A DNA stretch of 44,644 bases from Candidatus Ozemibacter sibiricus. GTDB taxonomy: Bacteria > Muiribacteriota > Ozemobacteria > Ozemobacterales > Ozemobacteraceae. The stretch covers positions 1-44,644 of the forward strand of contig QOQW01000034.1 in NCBI GenBank assembly GCA_003327425.1. Reading direction: 5' to 3'. The notes under the pieces were generated by a model. It saw only the letters and a list, made by a program, of their open reading frames with translations. It was not told the origin of the DNA and did no database searches. Both the position numbers and the translations under genes were made by a program. Positions 1 through 8,038 of this stretch are shown piece by piece. Positions within the stretch are counted from its first letter, which is position 1. The number at the start of each line of letters is the position of its first letter.

Positions 1-138
1 TGATCGGCTTCGGCAAAAGCTTCAAGGCACATAGAATGGCCAAAGGATGAATTGATGAGGCATTCCGGACTTCGTTCTTGGAAATTAGCACTGGGTGATG
101 GTTTCATGAGTTGACCGATAATTGCTGCCGTTAAGCGG

Positions 139-173
139 TTGCCCTTGCTTCCTGCGAAGAGGTACTATAGAAT
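139..173 (+). promoter_or_regulatory. Candidate promoter of the pilin gene
   Basis: TTGCTT (145-150) lies 17 bases before TAGAAT (168-173). An overlapping alternative is TTGCCC (139-144), 18 bases before TACTAT (163-168). Either would start transcription just before the GAGG ribosome site at 181-184, giving a very short leader. Confidence 0.5.
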
Positions 174-189
174 AAAAGTAGAGGTACCT

Positions 190-549
190 ATGAAAACACC
201 TTCACGTGGCTTCACTTTGATCGAACTCATGATTGTCATCGCCATCATTGGCATCCTGGCTGCCACGGCGCTTCCCTACTTCGCCAAAATCAGGGAACGC
301 GCCCGCATGAACAAGTGCTACGAGAATTCCACCCTCCTGACCCGAATGTCAGAGTTGTATAACATCGAGCACAAGGAATACGCCAAGAACGTCGAAGACC
401 TCGCCGCAGGGATGGTCGGCCAACGGCTTCCTCTCTGCCCGACCCAAGGGGTTTATCGCTGGGTCAGCGGTACCGCGGAAGGCGTTCCTTACGGTCAGAA
501 AGTGGAATGCAGTATCCACGGGTGTGCGACCGCCACATTTGGTGGGTGA
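190..549 (+). CDS. Type IV pilin-like protein (prepilin)
   Basis: A 119-residue prepilin, probably a structural pilus or pseudopilus subunit that is cleaved and methylated by prepilin peptidase and assembled from the inner membrane. The leader is seven residues (MKTPSRG). Cleavage is expected before FTLIEL, with the conserved Glu at mature position 5, followed by a hydrophobic helix of about 20 residues. The globular part is short and has four cysteines, including a C-P-T-Q-G-x-Y segment and a terminal C-x-x-H-G segment, which probably form disulphides. The ATG at 190 is chosen because GAGG sits six bases upstream and it gives a normal leader; the same frame is open further upstream. The gene stands alone between its own promoter and a terminator, which suggests high independent expression as a major pilin. 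Whether it serves a pilus or a type II secretion system cannot be told. Confidence 0.9.
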   Translation: MKTPSRGFTLIELMIVIAIIGILAATALPYFAKIRERARMNKCYENSTLLTRMSELYNIEHKEYAKNVEDLAAGMVGQRLPLCPTQGVYRWVSGTAEGVPYGQKVECSIHGCATATFGG

Positions 550-572
550 CCCTACAACCTTTCAGCCCTTCT

Positions 573-603
573 ACCCCTGGGTCGTCGCCCAGGGGTTTCC
601 TGT
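573..603 (+). terminator. Rho-independent terminator after the pilin gene
   Basis: A 9-bp perfect stem, ACCCCTGGG (573-581) pairing with CCCAGGGGT (588-596), has a 6-base loop and is followed by a T-rich run. It lies 24 bases after the pilin stop codon. Confidence 0.8.
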
Positions 604-697
604 TCCTGAGGGGGGTTCTTCCCGCCTGGAGCGGCGCCGGCGCGTTCGCAAACGCAGAGGGCTGAGGGGCGTGGGCCGCCCCGCCGGCCCAAAGTCG

Positions 698-1375
698 CTA
701 ATTGGTGGCGGAGATGAGGGGTTCGAACCTGGTCAGGTGGGCATTGAGGGCGACATGCCCTTTGATGGTCTCGACTTCGCCACCATTCACCAGAATCCGG
801 ACCCGGGCTTTGCGATCGAGTTCGGTCAGCGTGTTGACCACCGAATAGACGGCCAGGGCTTCATCGAGAACCCCGCCGGGAGCATTTTCCAGGAATTCCC
901 GGGTGAAATCGACGTAGAAGACGCCTTGATGGAAAAACAAAGCCCGCAGTTGTGTCCCGCTGGGGATGCAGGTCCTGGCCTCGGGGGTGAAGGGGCCTCG
1001 CAGGAGTTCGCGGACCAGGCGTTCCCCTTGGCTGAGCAGGAGCTTTTCGGCCTGCACCTTGCGGACTTCGCGCACGAGTTTGGCCTCTCGTCGCGAGGGG
1101 AAGTACAAGGTAATCACCTGGCCTTCCATATCGGGGAGAACACCATCGCCTGAGGGGGCAACCAGGGGAACCGATTCTTTGGCGGCGAGCGGAGCCGAGG
1201 AACCATCGTCATTTCCCAAGGTGGTGCGTGGGCGGGCACCGCTGGAGGAAAGGCCTGGCAGGATCTTGTCGACGAACAGGAAATACCCCGAAATGATCAG
1301 CCCCAGCAGAATCAAGCCCATCAGGACGAACAGGAAGGTCTCCTGTTTCTGGCGGTTTTTCTTGGGAAGACTCAT
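698..1375 (-). CDS. GerM-domain (GerMN) membrane-anchored protein
   Basis: A 225-residue protein with a single N-terminal transmembrane segment (about residues 14-34), a low-complexity linker, and a GerMN domain from about residue 85 to the end. It begins with an ITLYFPS strand and has the family's internal GTQLRALFF, YVDFTREF and VRILVNGG segments. GerMN domains occur in sporulation GerM and in non-sporulation lipoproteins or anchored proteins, usually beside amidases; their biochemical role is not firmly known. The gene is last in the flagellar/wall run, 26 bases after the amidase gene. AAGGAG is seven bases before the ATG. A GC-rich hairpin without a T-run lies just downstream (about 673-690). 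A role in envelope or peptidoglycan maintenance together with the amidase is inferred from position. Confidence 0.8.
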   Translation of the reverse strand: MSLPKKNRQKQETFLFVLMGLILLGLIISGYFLFVDKILPGLSSSGARPRTTLGNDDGSSAPLAAKESVPLVAPSGDGVLPDMEGQVITLYFPSRREAKLVREVRKVQAEKLLLSQGERLVRELLRGPFTPEARTCIPSGTQLRALFFHQGVFYVDFTREFLENAPGGVLDEALAVYSVVNTLTELDRKARVRILVNGGEVETIKGHVALNAHLTRFEPLISATN

Positions 1376-1401
1376 CCGGATGCTCCTTGGCGGTCAGGCC
1401 C

Positions 1402-3018
1402 TCAGGGATTCAGGCGGATCCCGTTGAAGAAATCGACGATGCCGTTGGCGATGGCTTTGGCCGCGGCTTCCTGATAGCCCTTGCTGGCCAGCCGGGGGCC
1501 TTCCTGAGGGTGGCTCAGCATTCCCACTTCGACGACGATCCCCGGGTAGACCAGGAATTGCAGTGGCTGCAAGGGAAGTCCGAGGGCCCCTCGGTCTTTC
1601 GTTCCCAGGTGAGAGGTCAGACGATCGCGCACCTTCTGGCCGAGAAATCGGGCCAGATCGAAGCGGGTGGTCTGCGTCCATTCGGTGAACACCAACTGGG
1701 GGGACAGCTTGCCGCCGGTATCGACCTCGAGATTGACCCCCTTGGGGTCATACCAATAGCAGGCGGCTCCTTCTTGGTTCTCGTCGGCGCTGGCCCCGAC
1801 ATGCAAGGAAACGAACAGATCGCCGCCCGCTTTGTTGATGGCGGCCAGCCGTCGATCATTCGGAATATCGGTATCCCCTGAGCGCAGCAGGAACGCCGCG
1901 AATCCCATTTTCCGCAGGGTTCGCTGCAGTTCTTGCCCGATGGCCAGAGTGATCTCCTTTTCGCTCGGCAGGCCGGGCACCGACGCTCCTTTGTCGCTGC
2001 CCCCATGCGCCGGTTCGATGATGATCGCCCGCCCTTGGAAGATCGAGCGGCTGAGAGTGGCCAGGGGTACGTCGATCGCAATCTCCGGAACCGTCGGGGC
2101 AGGCTGTGCGGTCAGTTGCGTCGGCGCGGTGACCAGCGAGAGAACAGCGCTACCCGTGGCCGCTTTCGGCAGGTTCGGCGCTGCACTGGCCACGCGGGTG
2201 GTGGGCCCCGAGGCGATGGCCGCGGTCGGGCTGGCAGTGAGGGCGCCCGGTGGGGCGTAGAACGACAGGATCATCCGGAAGGGATTGCCGACGGTTTCGA
2301 TGGTCGGTGGCCGTGCTCCTTCCGGAAGATCGAAGTTCACCACGAGGCCTTGCCGATTGGGGCCGCTGTTGTAGGACACCCCTTTCAGGTCGCGCCCAAC
2401 CGGATTGGTGCGCTTGGTCGGAATCAGGTTCTGGCACCCGTTGATCCGGAGTTTGAATTTGCCGGGACCAGGGGTTTCGGTGGTGAAGGACACGTTCCCG
2501 TCGAACTCGAGCACGACGCGGGTATGGTCTTCGCGCACCGAATGCCGGGCGGTCACGAGGATGGCCCCGGCGGCAGGGTCAGGATTGGCCCCCGGGGTCA
2601 CGGCGGGCGGCCCGGGATCGATGATAGTGGCGGGAGGCGGCCCGGGCGGGGGCGGTGTGGCGATGGGCCCCGGGGGGGGCGGCGCCTGGTTGGACGTCAC
2701 CCCGAACACCTGGATGATCGAGCGGGCGGGCACCATGACCTGCCCGTCTTCGAGGCGAGGCGCCGAGGGCAGGGTGAATGGCTGGTTGTCGACCACGGCC
2801 TGGGTCTGATCGACCACCAGGCGCATCAGGCGGTGGCCCTTGGTCAGCACCAGCATCTTCTGCATCGGGAACCACTGATAGGCGATTCCCTGCGACTCGG
2901 CGAACTCTCGGGCATTGATGAAACCCCGTGTCCCCTCCTGGCCTCGGGCGGCTGGCAGGCCTCCCAGGGCGATCAGCAGGGCGGCGGCGAAGAGCAATCC
3001 CTTCCCGATCCTGTGCAT
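1402..3018 (-). CDS. N-acetylmuramoyl-L-alanine amidase with AMIN domain
   Basis: A 538-residue exported zinc amidase that should cut the bond between N-acetylmuramic acid and L-alanine in peptidoglycan. A signal peptide covers residues 1-26. A copper-amine-oxidase-N-like stalk domain spans about 30-115, a proline-rich linker 110-140, an AMIN targeting domain about 155-260, and an Amidase_3 domain about 328-535. Likely zinc ligands are His338 (in PAHGG), Glu353 and His406 (in SLHVGAS), and the catalytic Glu is Glu497 (in VVEVGMLSHP). The usual DPGHGG is EPAHGG here, which keeps the ligand His. The ATG at 3018 overlaps the smpB stop by one base (TGATG), so translation is probably coupled; a longer in-frame extension upstream overlaps smpB and is rejected. 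AMIN-type amidases act in cell separation. Confidence 0.93.
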   Translation of the reverse strand: MHRIGKGLLFAAALLIALGGLPAARGQEGTRGFINAREFAESQGIAYQWFPMQKMLVLTKGHRLMRLVVDQTQAVVDNQPFTLPSAPRLEDGQVMVPARSIIQVFGVTSNQAPPPPGPIATPPPPGPPPATIIDPGPPAVTPGANPDPAAGAILVTARHSVREDHTRVVLEFDGNVSFTTETPGPGKFKLRINGCQNLIPTKRTNPVGRDLKGVSYNSGPNRQGLVVNFDLPEGARPPTIETVGNPFRMILSFYAPPGALTASPTAAIASGPTTRVASAAPNLPKAATGSAVLSLVTAPTQLTAQPAPTVPEIAIDVPLATLSRSIFQGRAIIIEPAHGGSDKGASVPGLPSEKEITLAIGQELQRTLRKMGFAAFLLRSGDTDIPNDRRLAAINKAGGDLFVSLHVGASADENQEGAACYWYDPKGVNLEVDTGGKLSPQLVFTEWTQTTRFDLARFLGQKVRDRLTSHLGTKDRGALGLPLQPLQFLVYPGIVVEVGMLSHPQEGPRLASKGYQEAAAKAIANGIVDFFNGIRLNP

Positions 3019-3497
3019 CAGCGTCTCCCGCTCAATTCCCGGTCCATGTCGCGTTTGAGATCCTTTTTCGCGATGGCTTCCCGTTTGTCGTACTGGGCCT
3101 TGCCTTTGGCCAGGGCGATCTCGACCTTGACCCGGCCGGCCCGGAAATACAGGCGCAACGGTACCAGCGTCATGCCGCTGGTCTCGACCTTCTGCCCCAG
3201 TTTCACGATCTGGCGTTTGTGGGCCAGCAGTTTGCGTCGGCGCAGCGGCGGATGGTCGAGGCGATTGGAAAAGGGGTTCGAGCCGATGTGGGCGTCGACC
3301 AGCCACAACTGTCCGTCGACCACTTCGGCATAGGCATCTTTCAGGTTGACTTTCCCCTCGCGGAGTGGGCGCAGTTCGGAGCCGACCAGGGCGATGCCGA
3401 CCTCGAGCTTTTCCAGGATGTGATAGTCATGGAAAGCCTTGCGGTTGGCCGCGATCAGCTTGATGCCGTCTTCACCGGCGGCCGGCTTGGACTTCAA
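3018..3497 (-). CDS. smpB: SsrA-binding protein SmpB
   Basis: A 159-residue SmpB, the tmRNA partner that brings alanyl-tmRNA to stalled ribosomes for trans-translation. The start of the fold is clear (IKLIAANRKAFHDYHIL), followed by the conserved GSELRPLREGKVNLKDAY segment, the RRRKLLAHKRQI segment, and the lysine-rich C-terminal tail (YDKREAIAKKDLKRD) that enters the empty mRNA channel. Length is normal for the family. The start codon is TTG, supported by AAGGAG six bases upstream and lying inside the 3' end of the preceding TPR gene (26-base overlap). No tmRNA gene (ssrA) was recognised in the window. Confidence 0.96.
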   Translation of the reverse strand: MKSKPAAGEDGIKLIAANRKAFHDYHILEKLEVGIALVGSELRPLREGKVNLKDAYAEVVDGQLWLVDAHIGSNPFSNRLDHPPLRRRKLLAHKRQIVKLGQKVETSGMTLVPLRLYFRAGRVKVEIALAKGKAQYDKREAIAKKDLKRDMDRELSGRR

Positions 3498-4584
3498 CGA
3501 GGTCTCCTTCCTGCACGCCCCGATCGAATTCCCGTTGAATCAGGACCCAGCTCGAGCGGGACAGCACCTTCGTCACCAACAGTTCGCCGCTGGTCCGGTC
3601 GGGGGCCCGCCCCAACGGGCGGCCGGTGCGAGGGTCGGTGACGGGCTCGCCCGTCCGGAATGCGCGCAACCTCAGGGTATACTCATCGGCAAGCTTCAGC
3701 CCGTTTTCCAGGCCGAGATCGACGATCGCCTGGCCGCGTTGCACGCGAATCACGCGGCCGGCCGCGGCCGGTTCCTCGTGGGTGGCCAGCTCGATGGCAT
3801 CCAGGCGCTGTTGCAGGTCCGGATCGCCCGGAAACTGCTGGAGCAGCATGCGCAGCCCTCGCCGGGCGGGCAGACGGGCCCCCACCATCAGCAAGCGATC
3901 GATGGCCTCGAGGGCGGTTTCGCGAGGCAGCCCGGGCAGATGCAACAGGTCGCCATACTGGCGGGCCGCGGCCTGGAGGTCGCCCTGGTCCCATAAGAGG
4001 CGGGCCAGAAGTTTGACATACTCGGGATGCCCGGGATAGAGGTCGACGGCGGTCTTCAATTCGGCCAGGGCCCCGGCCCAATGCCCCTGTTCGAGCAGGC
4101 CTCGTCCTTTCCGCCAGGCTTCTTCGGCCCGCCGCTGCCGGTCGCGCGTCGCCACGATCTGGCGCTCGGCCGGGTATTCGTTGTCTTGGATCGAGAGGGC
4201 CAGGCGCCGTTGTCGGATCAGATTCTGGAGCCGGATGACCTCTTCCCAATGGAAGATCGATTCTTTCAACTGGCCCAGTTCGCGGTAGACCTTGCCCAGC
4301 CAGTAGTGGGCCTTCAACAGATTGGGTTCGTGCTGCAGCGCCTCTTGTAGGCGCCGCTCGGCGGCGCGTAGATTGCCCTCCCGATAGAGGCGGTAGCCGT
4401 CTTCGTAGGCGATCAGGGCGGAATCGAGGCGGCGTTCGGCCAGGTCGGCCTGCGGGAAGGAAGCAAGGGGAGCCCCGGAGAGTCGGGCTGCCAGGCCGGT
4501 GGGGCCCACCGGCAGGATCATGACGAGGAGCAGCCCGAAGGTGGCAGCGGCCTTCGTCGTCCTGGAGGGCGAGCGGTCGCGCAT
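3472..4584 (-). CDS. TPR-repeat exported protein with C-terminal beta domain
   Basis: About 370 residues. A basic N-terminus and hydrophobic segment (about residues 10-30) act as signal peptide or anchor. Two or three tetratricopeptide repeats follow (about 45-125: YEDGYRLYREGNLRAAERRL, then LLKAHYWLGKVYRELGQL), a second TPR-like region covers about 150-240, and a C-terminal beta-rich domain of about 85 residues resembles the small beta domain seen in FlgT-like and CsgG-associated proteins. The ATG at 4584 is preferred because GGAGG lies eight bases upstream; the ATG at 4599 sits over that GGAGG. The gene lies between an M23 peptidase and smpB in the flagellar/wall run. A scaffold role in envelope or flagellar ring assembly is plausible but unproven. 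Confidence 0.75.
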   Translation of the reverse strand: MRDRSPSRTTKAAATFGLLLVMILPVGPTGLAARLSGAPLASFPQADLAERRLDSALIAYEDGYRLYREGNLRAAERRLQEALQHEPNLLKAHYWLGKVYRELGQLKESIFHWEEVIRLQNLIRQRRLALSIQDNEYPAERQIVATRDRQRRAEEAWRKGRGLLEQGHWAGALAELKTAVDLYPGHPEYVKLLARLLWDQGDLQAAARQYGDLLHLPGLPRETALEAIDRLLMVGARLPARRGLRMLLQQFPGDPDLQQRLDAIELATHEEPAAAGRVIRVQRGQAIVDLGLENGLKLADEYTLRLRAFRTGEPVTDPRTGRPLGRAPDRTSGELLVTKVLSRSSWVLIQREFDRGVQEGDLVEVQAGRR

Positions 4585-4627
4585 CAGGTGGGCCTCCATG
4601 ACAGCCAGCCCGCCGGCCGTCGGGCGG

Positions 4628-5365
4628 TCAGCGCCCGCGGGCCGGCAGCAAGGTCAGCGGGTTGATCGAACGTCCGGCCCGCATGACGGAGAAATGAAGG
4701 TGCGGCCCGGTCGAACGACCGGTCGAGCCGACCAGACCGATGATCTGTCCCCGCCGGATCCGCTGACCGATCGCGCACCGGTACGCCGACAGGTGGCCGA
4801 AATACAGGGTCAGTCCAGACCCGGTGCGGATCTTGACCATCCGGCCCATGCCCCCGGCCCGCCCGACGGCCGTCACGACCCCGTCGGTCGGTGCCAGAAC
4901 CGGGGTGCCAGGCCGGGCCAGGATGTCGATGGCGGGGTGGAAGGCGCGTCGTCGGGTGATGGGGTGGTAGCGCATGCCATACCCGGAGGACACCCGGCCC
5001 TGGACCGGCCAGAGAAAGGGTGCGGAAGGCGCACGCGCCAGTGCGGGGGCTGGCCGGAAACGGTCTTCCGAACGGGAGGTACGGATGGCGACGATCCGGT
5101 AGGTGCGCACGGGTTCGATAGGAGCCCGCTTGACCCAGGTCAGAGGGGAACGCGCCAGCTCGTCGGCACGGTGAGCCAACTTTCTCACCAGGTTTGCCGT
5201 CGCCGCGGCGTGACGGGGTTCCAGGCAGACCGATCGAGTGAAATCGGCCGACAGGCTGTGCACGGCGGGGCGCGGGTCGGGGGCCATGCCCTGCAGCACG
5301 ACGACCGCGACGAGGGCCAGGAGGAATCGAAGGGAAGGACCCAGGGGCGAAGGGGGAGGGGTCAT
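4628..5365 (-). CDS. M23 family (LytM) metallopeptidase
   Basis: A 245-residue exported protein with an N-terminal hydrophobic signal or anchor (about residues 10-27) and a C-terminal LytM/M23 domain (about 118-240). The zinc site looks complete: His143 and Asp147 in the H-x-x-x-D segment (FHPAIDI), His222 and His224 in PHLHF, and His191 in FGHLSAY. This predicts active endopeptidase activity on peptidoglycan cross-bridges, unlike LytM-like regulators that lack these residues. The start overlaps the rho stop by four bases (ATGA), with no strong ribosome site, so translation is probably coupled to rho. The FlgJ-type protein nearby has no muramidase domain, so this enzyme is a candidate for opening the wall for the flagellar rod (inference). 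Confidence 0.92.
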   Translation of the reverse strand: MTPPPSPLGPSLRFLLALVAVVVLQGMAPDPRPAVHSLSADFTRSVCLEPRHAAATANLVRKLAHRADELARSPLTWVKRAPIEPVRTYRIVAIRTSRSEDRFRPAPALARAPSAPFLWPVQGRVSSGYGMRYHPITRRRAFHPAIDILARPGTPVLAPTDGVVTAVGRAGGMGRMVKIRTGSGLTLYFGHLSAYRCAIGQRIRRGQIIGLVGSTGRSTGPHLHFSVMRAGRSINPLTLLPARGR

Positions 5366-6651
5366 CCGGCCGTGTTCTTCCCGGCGGGTTTGTAGTTGGG
5401 GTTGATCATGGCCAGGAACTCGGCGTTGGTCTTGGTGGCGGAGATGCTCTTGACCAGCATTTCCACGACCTCCTGGGGGTTCTTCTCCTCGAAGGCGCGC
5501 CGCAAAATGATGACTTTGTTGAGGTCTTCGGGCGGCATCAGCAGCTCTTCCTTGCGGGTGCCCGACAGTTTGACGTCGATGCAGGGGAAGATGCGCTTGT
5601 TGAACAGTTTGCGGTCGAGGTGCAGTTCCATGTTGCCGGTGCCCTTGAATTCCTCGAAGATCACTTCATCCATCTTCGAGCCGGTATCGACCAGGGCGGT
5701 GGCGATGACGGTCAGACTGCCGCCGCCTTCGATCTTGCGGGCCGCGCCGAGGAACCGCTTGGGCTTGTGGAGGGCGAAGGGGTTGACGCCGCCGGTCAGG
5801 GTCTGGCCGGCCGAGGGCACCGAGATATTGTAGGCCCGGGCCAGGCGGGTGATCGAATCGAGCAGGATCACGACGTCGCGACCCAGCTCGACATGCCGTT
5901 TGGCCTTTTCGAGCAGCAGTTCGGACACCTTAATGTGGTGGCTGATATGCTCGTCGAAGGTCGAGGCGACCACTTCGGCATCGACCGATCGGCGCATGTC
6001 GGTGACCTCTTCGGGGCGCTCGTCGATGAGCAGGATCAGCATCAGCACCTCGGGATGGTTGGTGATGATGGCATTGGCGAGGTGCTTGAGGAGGGTGGTC
6101 TTGCCGGCCTTCGGCGGGGCGACGATCAGACCGCGTTGCCCCTTGCCGATCGGGCAGATCAAATCGAAGACGCGCACCGAAATGTCGTTGTCGGGCGTTT
6201 CGAGCCGGAACCGCTCGCGCGGGAAGATCGGAATGCCATTCTCGAAATTGGTCCGCTTGCTGAGGGCCTCCACCGGAAGATCGTTCACCGCTTCGATCTT
6301 GAGCAGGGAATGGTAGCTCTCGTCATCCTTGGGCAGCCGGACCTGGGCGATGACGGTGTCGCCGGTCATCAAGCCATACCGCTTGATCTGCGAAGGGGAC
6401 ACGTAGACATCATCATCGTTCTGGACATAGCTGCGGGTGCGCAGGAAGCCGTAGCCTTCCGGGGTGATCTCCAGCGTTCCTTCGGAGAGGGCGAGGCCCT
6501 GCTTGCTCAGATGATGTTGCAGGATGGCCCGGATCATCTGGCTCTTCTTCATCTTTTCGACCCCGGCGATGCCGAGTTCCTTGGCCATCGTCTTCAGGTT
6601 CTTGCTGGGCACTTCGCACAGCTGGAGATAAGACAGGGCTGATTCTTCCAC
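5362..6651 (-). CDS. rho: Transcription termination factor Rho
   Basis: A 429-residue Rho, the hexameric RNA helicase that ends transcription. The Rho_N helical domain spans about residues 5-50 and the OB-fold RNA-binding domain about 55-125 (EGYGFLR, DDVYVSPSQIKRYGL). The ATPase core has Walker A (APPKAGKTTLL, about 178-188), Walker B (VVILLDSITRLARAY, about 270-284) and the SAGQTLTGGV Q-loop. Length is close to E. coli Rho, without the large insertions seen in some phyla. The start codon is GTG with GGAG seven bases upstream. An 83-base gap separates it from the flgJ-type gene, so it may have its own promoter, but it is co-directional and its 3' end overlaps the M23 gene. Confidence 0.97.
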   Translation of the reverse strand: MEESALSYLQLCEVPSKNLKTMAKELGIAGVEKMKKSQMIRAILQHHLSKQGLALSEGTLEITPEGYGFLRTRSYVQNDDDVYVSPSQIKRYGLMTGDTVIAQVRLPKDDESYHSLLKIEAVNDLPVEALSKRTNFENGIPIFPRERFRLETPDNDISVRVFDLICPIGKGQRGLIVAPPKAGKTTLLKHLANAIITNHPEVLMLILLIDERPEEVTDMRRSVDAEVVASTFDEHISHHIKVSELLLEKAKRHVELGRDVVILLDSITRLARAYNISVPSAGQTLTGGVNPFALHKPKRFLGAARKIEGGGSLTVIATALVDTGSKMDEVIFEEFKGTGNMELHLDRKLFNKRIFPCIDVKLSGTRKEELLMPPEDLNKVIILRRAFEEKNPQEVVEMLVKSISATKTNAEFLAMINPNYKPAGKNTAG

Positions 6652-6734
6652 GGTTACGCTCCATCTGCGGGATCGGACCCGCGTTCCGAAAGTTCAGGTC
6701 AGATGATTGGTCAGGGTCTCGGGACCCCAGGCCC

Positions 6735-7082
6735 TCAGCGCCGCCGTGGCGGCGGCACGATGGCCTGGGACAGTTGCTTGAACAGGATGTTGCTGATGCC
6801 CAGAGAGTAGCTGCGCGACCGTTCCTGGTCGAGCATGTCGGTGAACACTTCTTCGGCGAACCCGCCATGGACCAGCCGCGTCTTGTTCACGGTCTTGCGC
6901 ATCTCTTTCATCAGCTGGAACACGAAGATCGATTCGAAATCTTTGCAGGCGGCATTCAGCTTGGCCAGCTCTTCTTTTTTTTCGGGAGGAAGCTGGTCGT
7001 ACCCGCGCACCAGCGAACGGGAGGCCGGGTCGAGGGCGTTGGGGCGGAGACTGGGCAGGCGCATCTGGTTGGCGAGCCTCAA
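6735..7082 (-). CDS. flgJ: FlgJ-type rod-binding protein (no muramidase domain)
   Basis: About 115 residues matching only the N-terminal rod-capping half of FlgJ. The core (LNAACKDFESIFVFQLMKEM, then a segment with GGFAEEVFTDMLDQE) is the conserved rod-binding domain. The C-terminal peptidoglycan hydrolase domain of enterobacterial FlgJ is absent, as in many other phyla; the M23 peptidase or amidase in the same run may supply the activity. The start is uncertain. TTG at 7082 overlaps the upstream TPR stop by four bases (TTGA) but has no clear ribosome site. ATG at 7064, six codons in, is the alternative. Confidence 0.88.
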   Translation of the reverse strand: MRLANQMRLPSLRPNALDPASRSLVRGYDQLPPEKKEELAKLNAACKDFESIFVFQLMKEMRKTVNKTRLVHGGFAEEVFTDMLDQERSRSYSLGISNILFKQLSQAIVPPPRRR

Positions 7083-7918
7083 TACAGAGATTTCTGGAGG
7101 GCCTGGTACCGCTCGTTGTGCGGATCGAGCTGGAGCGCCCGCTCGAGGTTGCTGCGGGCGGCGCGCCGGTCGCCGGCCGCCAGATAGGCTTCGGCCAGCG
7201 CGAAGAAGGCGTCGGCATCGCTGTAATACATGCCGAAGCTGTAGTGGTGATCGATGGCCTCGGTGTCATATTCGACGGCTTTGGTCAGGAACTCGATCGC
7301 CTTGTCATGCTGCTGCATGAAATAGTAGCTGCGACCGATGAAGTAGTGCCCTTCCGCATACCGGTCTTTGCGCTTGATCAGGTTCGAATAGTGCTCGATC
7401 ACCTTCTCGAACTGCTGGTGAGCTTCGGTGCGCTGCCCCAGGCGCAGGTAGGCCATGCCGAGCATGAAGCGCGCCATCAGATCGCCCGCATCTTTTACCA
7501 GGGCTCGCTTCAGGTTCTCGATCGCCTCGCCATACATCGACATCTCGAGGTAGACGAATCCGATCTTGCCGTAGATCTCGTAATGCTTCGGATCGATGCT
7601 CAGGGCCTTCTGCAGCTCGTAGAGAGCCTCGGAATAGCGACCGACCTGGGCGTAGGCGCAGCCGAGGTCGAAGTGCGAGTTCTCGATCTCCGGCTTGAGT
7701 TCGCAGGACCGCTTGAACATCTCGATCGCTTTCTTGACCTGCCCCTTTTTCATGTAGAAATCGCCCAGCTTGTTGAAGGCCTCGGCGAATTCGGGGTCGA
7801 GCGCGACCGCTTTCTCCATTTCGGCGATGGCCTCCGGCAGCTTGCCACGCAGGTCGAACGACAGACCTCGATCGAAATGCTGGTTCGCGAGATCCCGGTC
7901 CTCGAGAGAAACTGGCAT
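7079..7918 (-). CDS. TPR-repeat protein in the flagellar run
   Basis: A 279-residue protein made almost wholly of tetratricopeptide repeats (seven or eight, for example LANQHFDRGLSFDLRGKLPE and the copies after it at about 34-residue spacing). No signal peptide or membrane segment is seen from the chosen start, so it is probably a cytoplasmic protein-protein scaffold. The ATG at 7918 is chosen because AGGAGG lies 11 bases upstream; the open frame extends to 8014 but that part is low-complexity. It lies between flgI and the flgJ-type gene and shares stop/start bases with the latter, so a role in flagellar assembly or its control is suggested by context only. Confidence 0.85.
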   Translation of the reverse strand: MPVSLEDRDLANQHFDRGLSFDLRGKLPEAIAEMEKAVALDPEFAEAFNKLGDFYMKKGQVKKAIEMFKRSCELKPEIENSHFDLGCAYAQVGRYSEALYELQKALSIDPKHYEIYGKIGFVYLEMSMYGEAIENLKRALVKDAGDLMARFMLGMAYLRLGQRTEAHQQFEKVIEHYSNLIKRKDRYAEGHYFIGRSYYFMQQHDKAIEFLTKAVEYDTEAIDHHYSFGMYYSDADAFFALAEAYLAAGDRRAARSNLERALQLDPHNERYQALQKSLY

Positions 7919-8038
7919 CTGAAAATGATCCTCCTGGGACCAAGAGGGGGGAAATGGTTCGGGGGGTGGACCAAACATACCATACCCCGCCTGAAAGATC
8001 AAGCCTCGGGGCACGATTTTTCCGCCCCGGCCCGGTTC

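Noticed and set aside
1-189. Possible end of an upstream gene at the left edge
   Set aside because: No frame shows a recognisable protein end; apart from the pilin promoter I see nothing there.
717-735. A tRNA T-arm-like GGTTCGAACC
   Set aside because: It lies inside the GerM coding frame, and no acceptor stem, D-arm or anticodon arm surrounds it.
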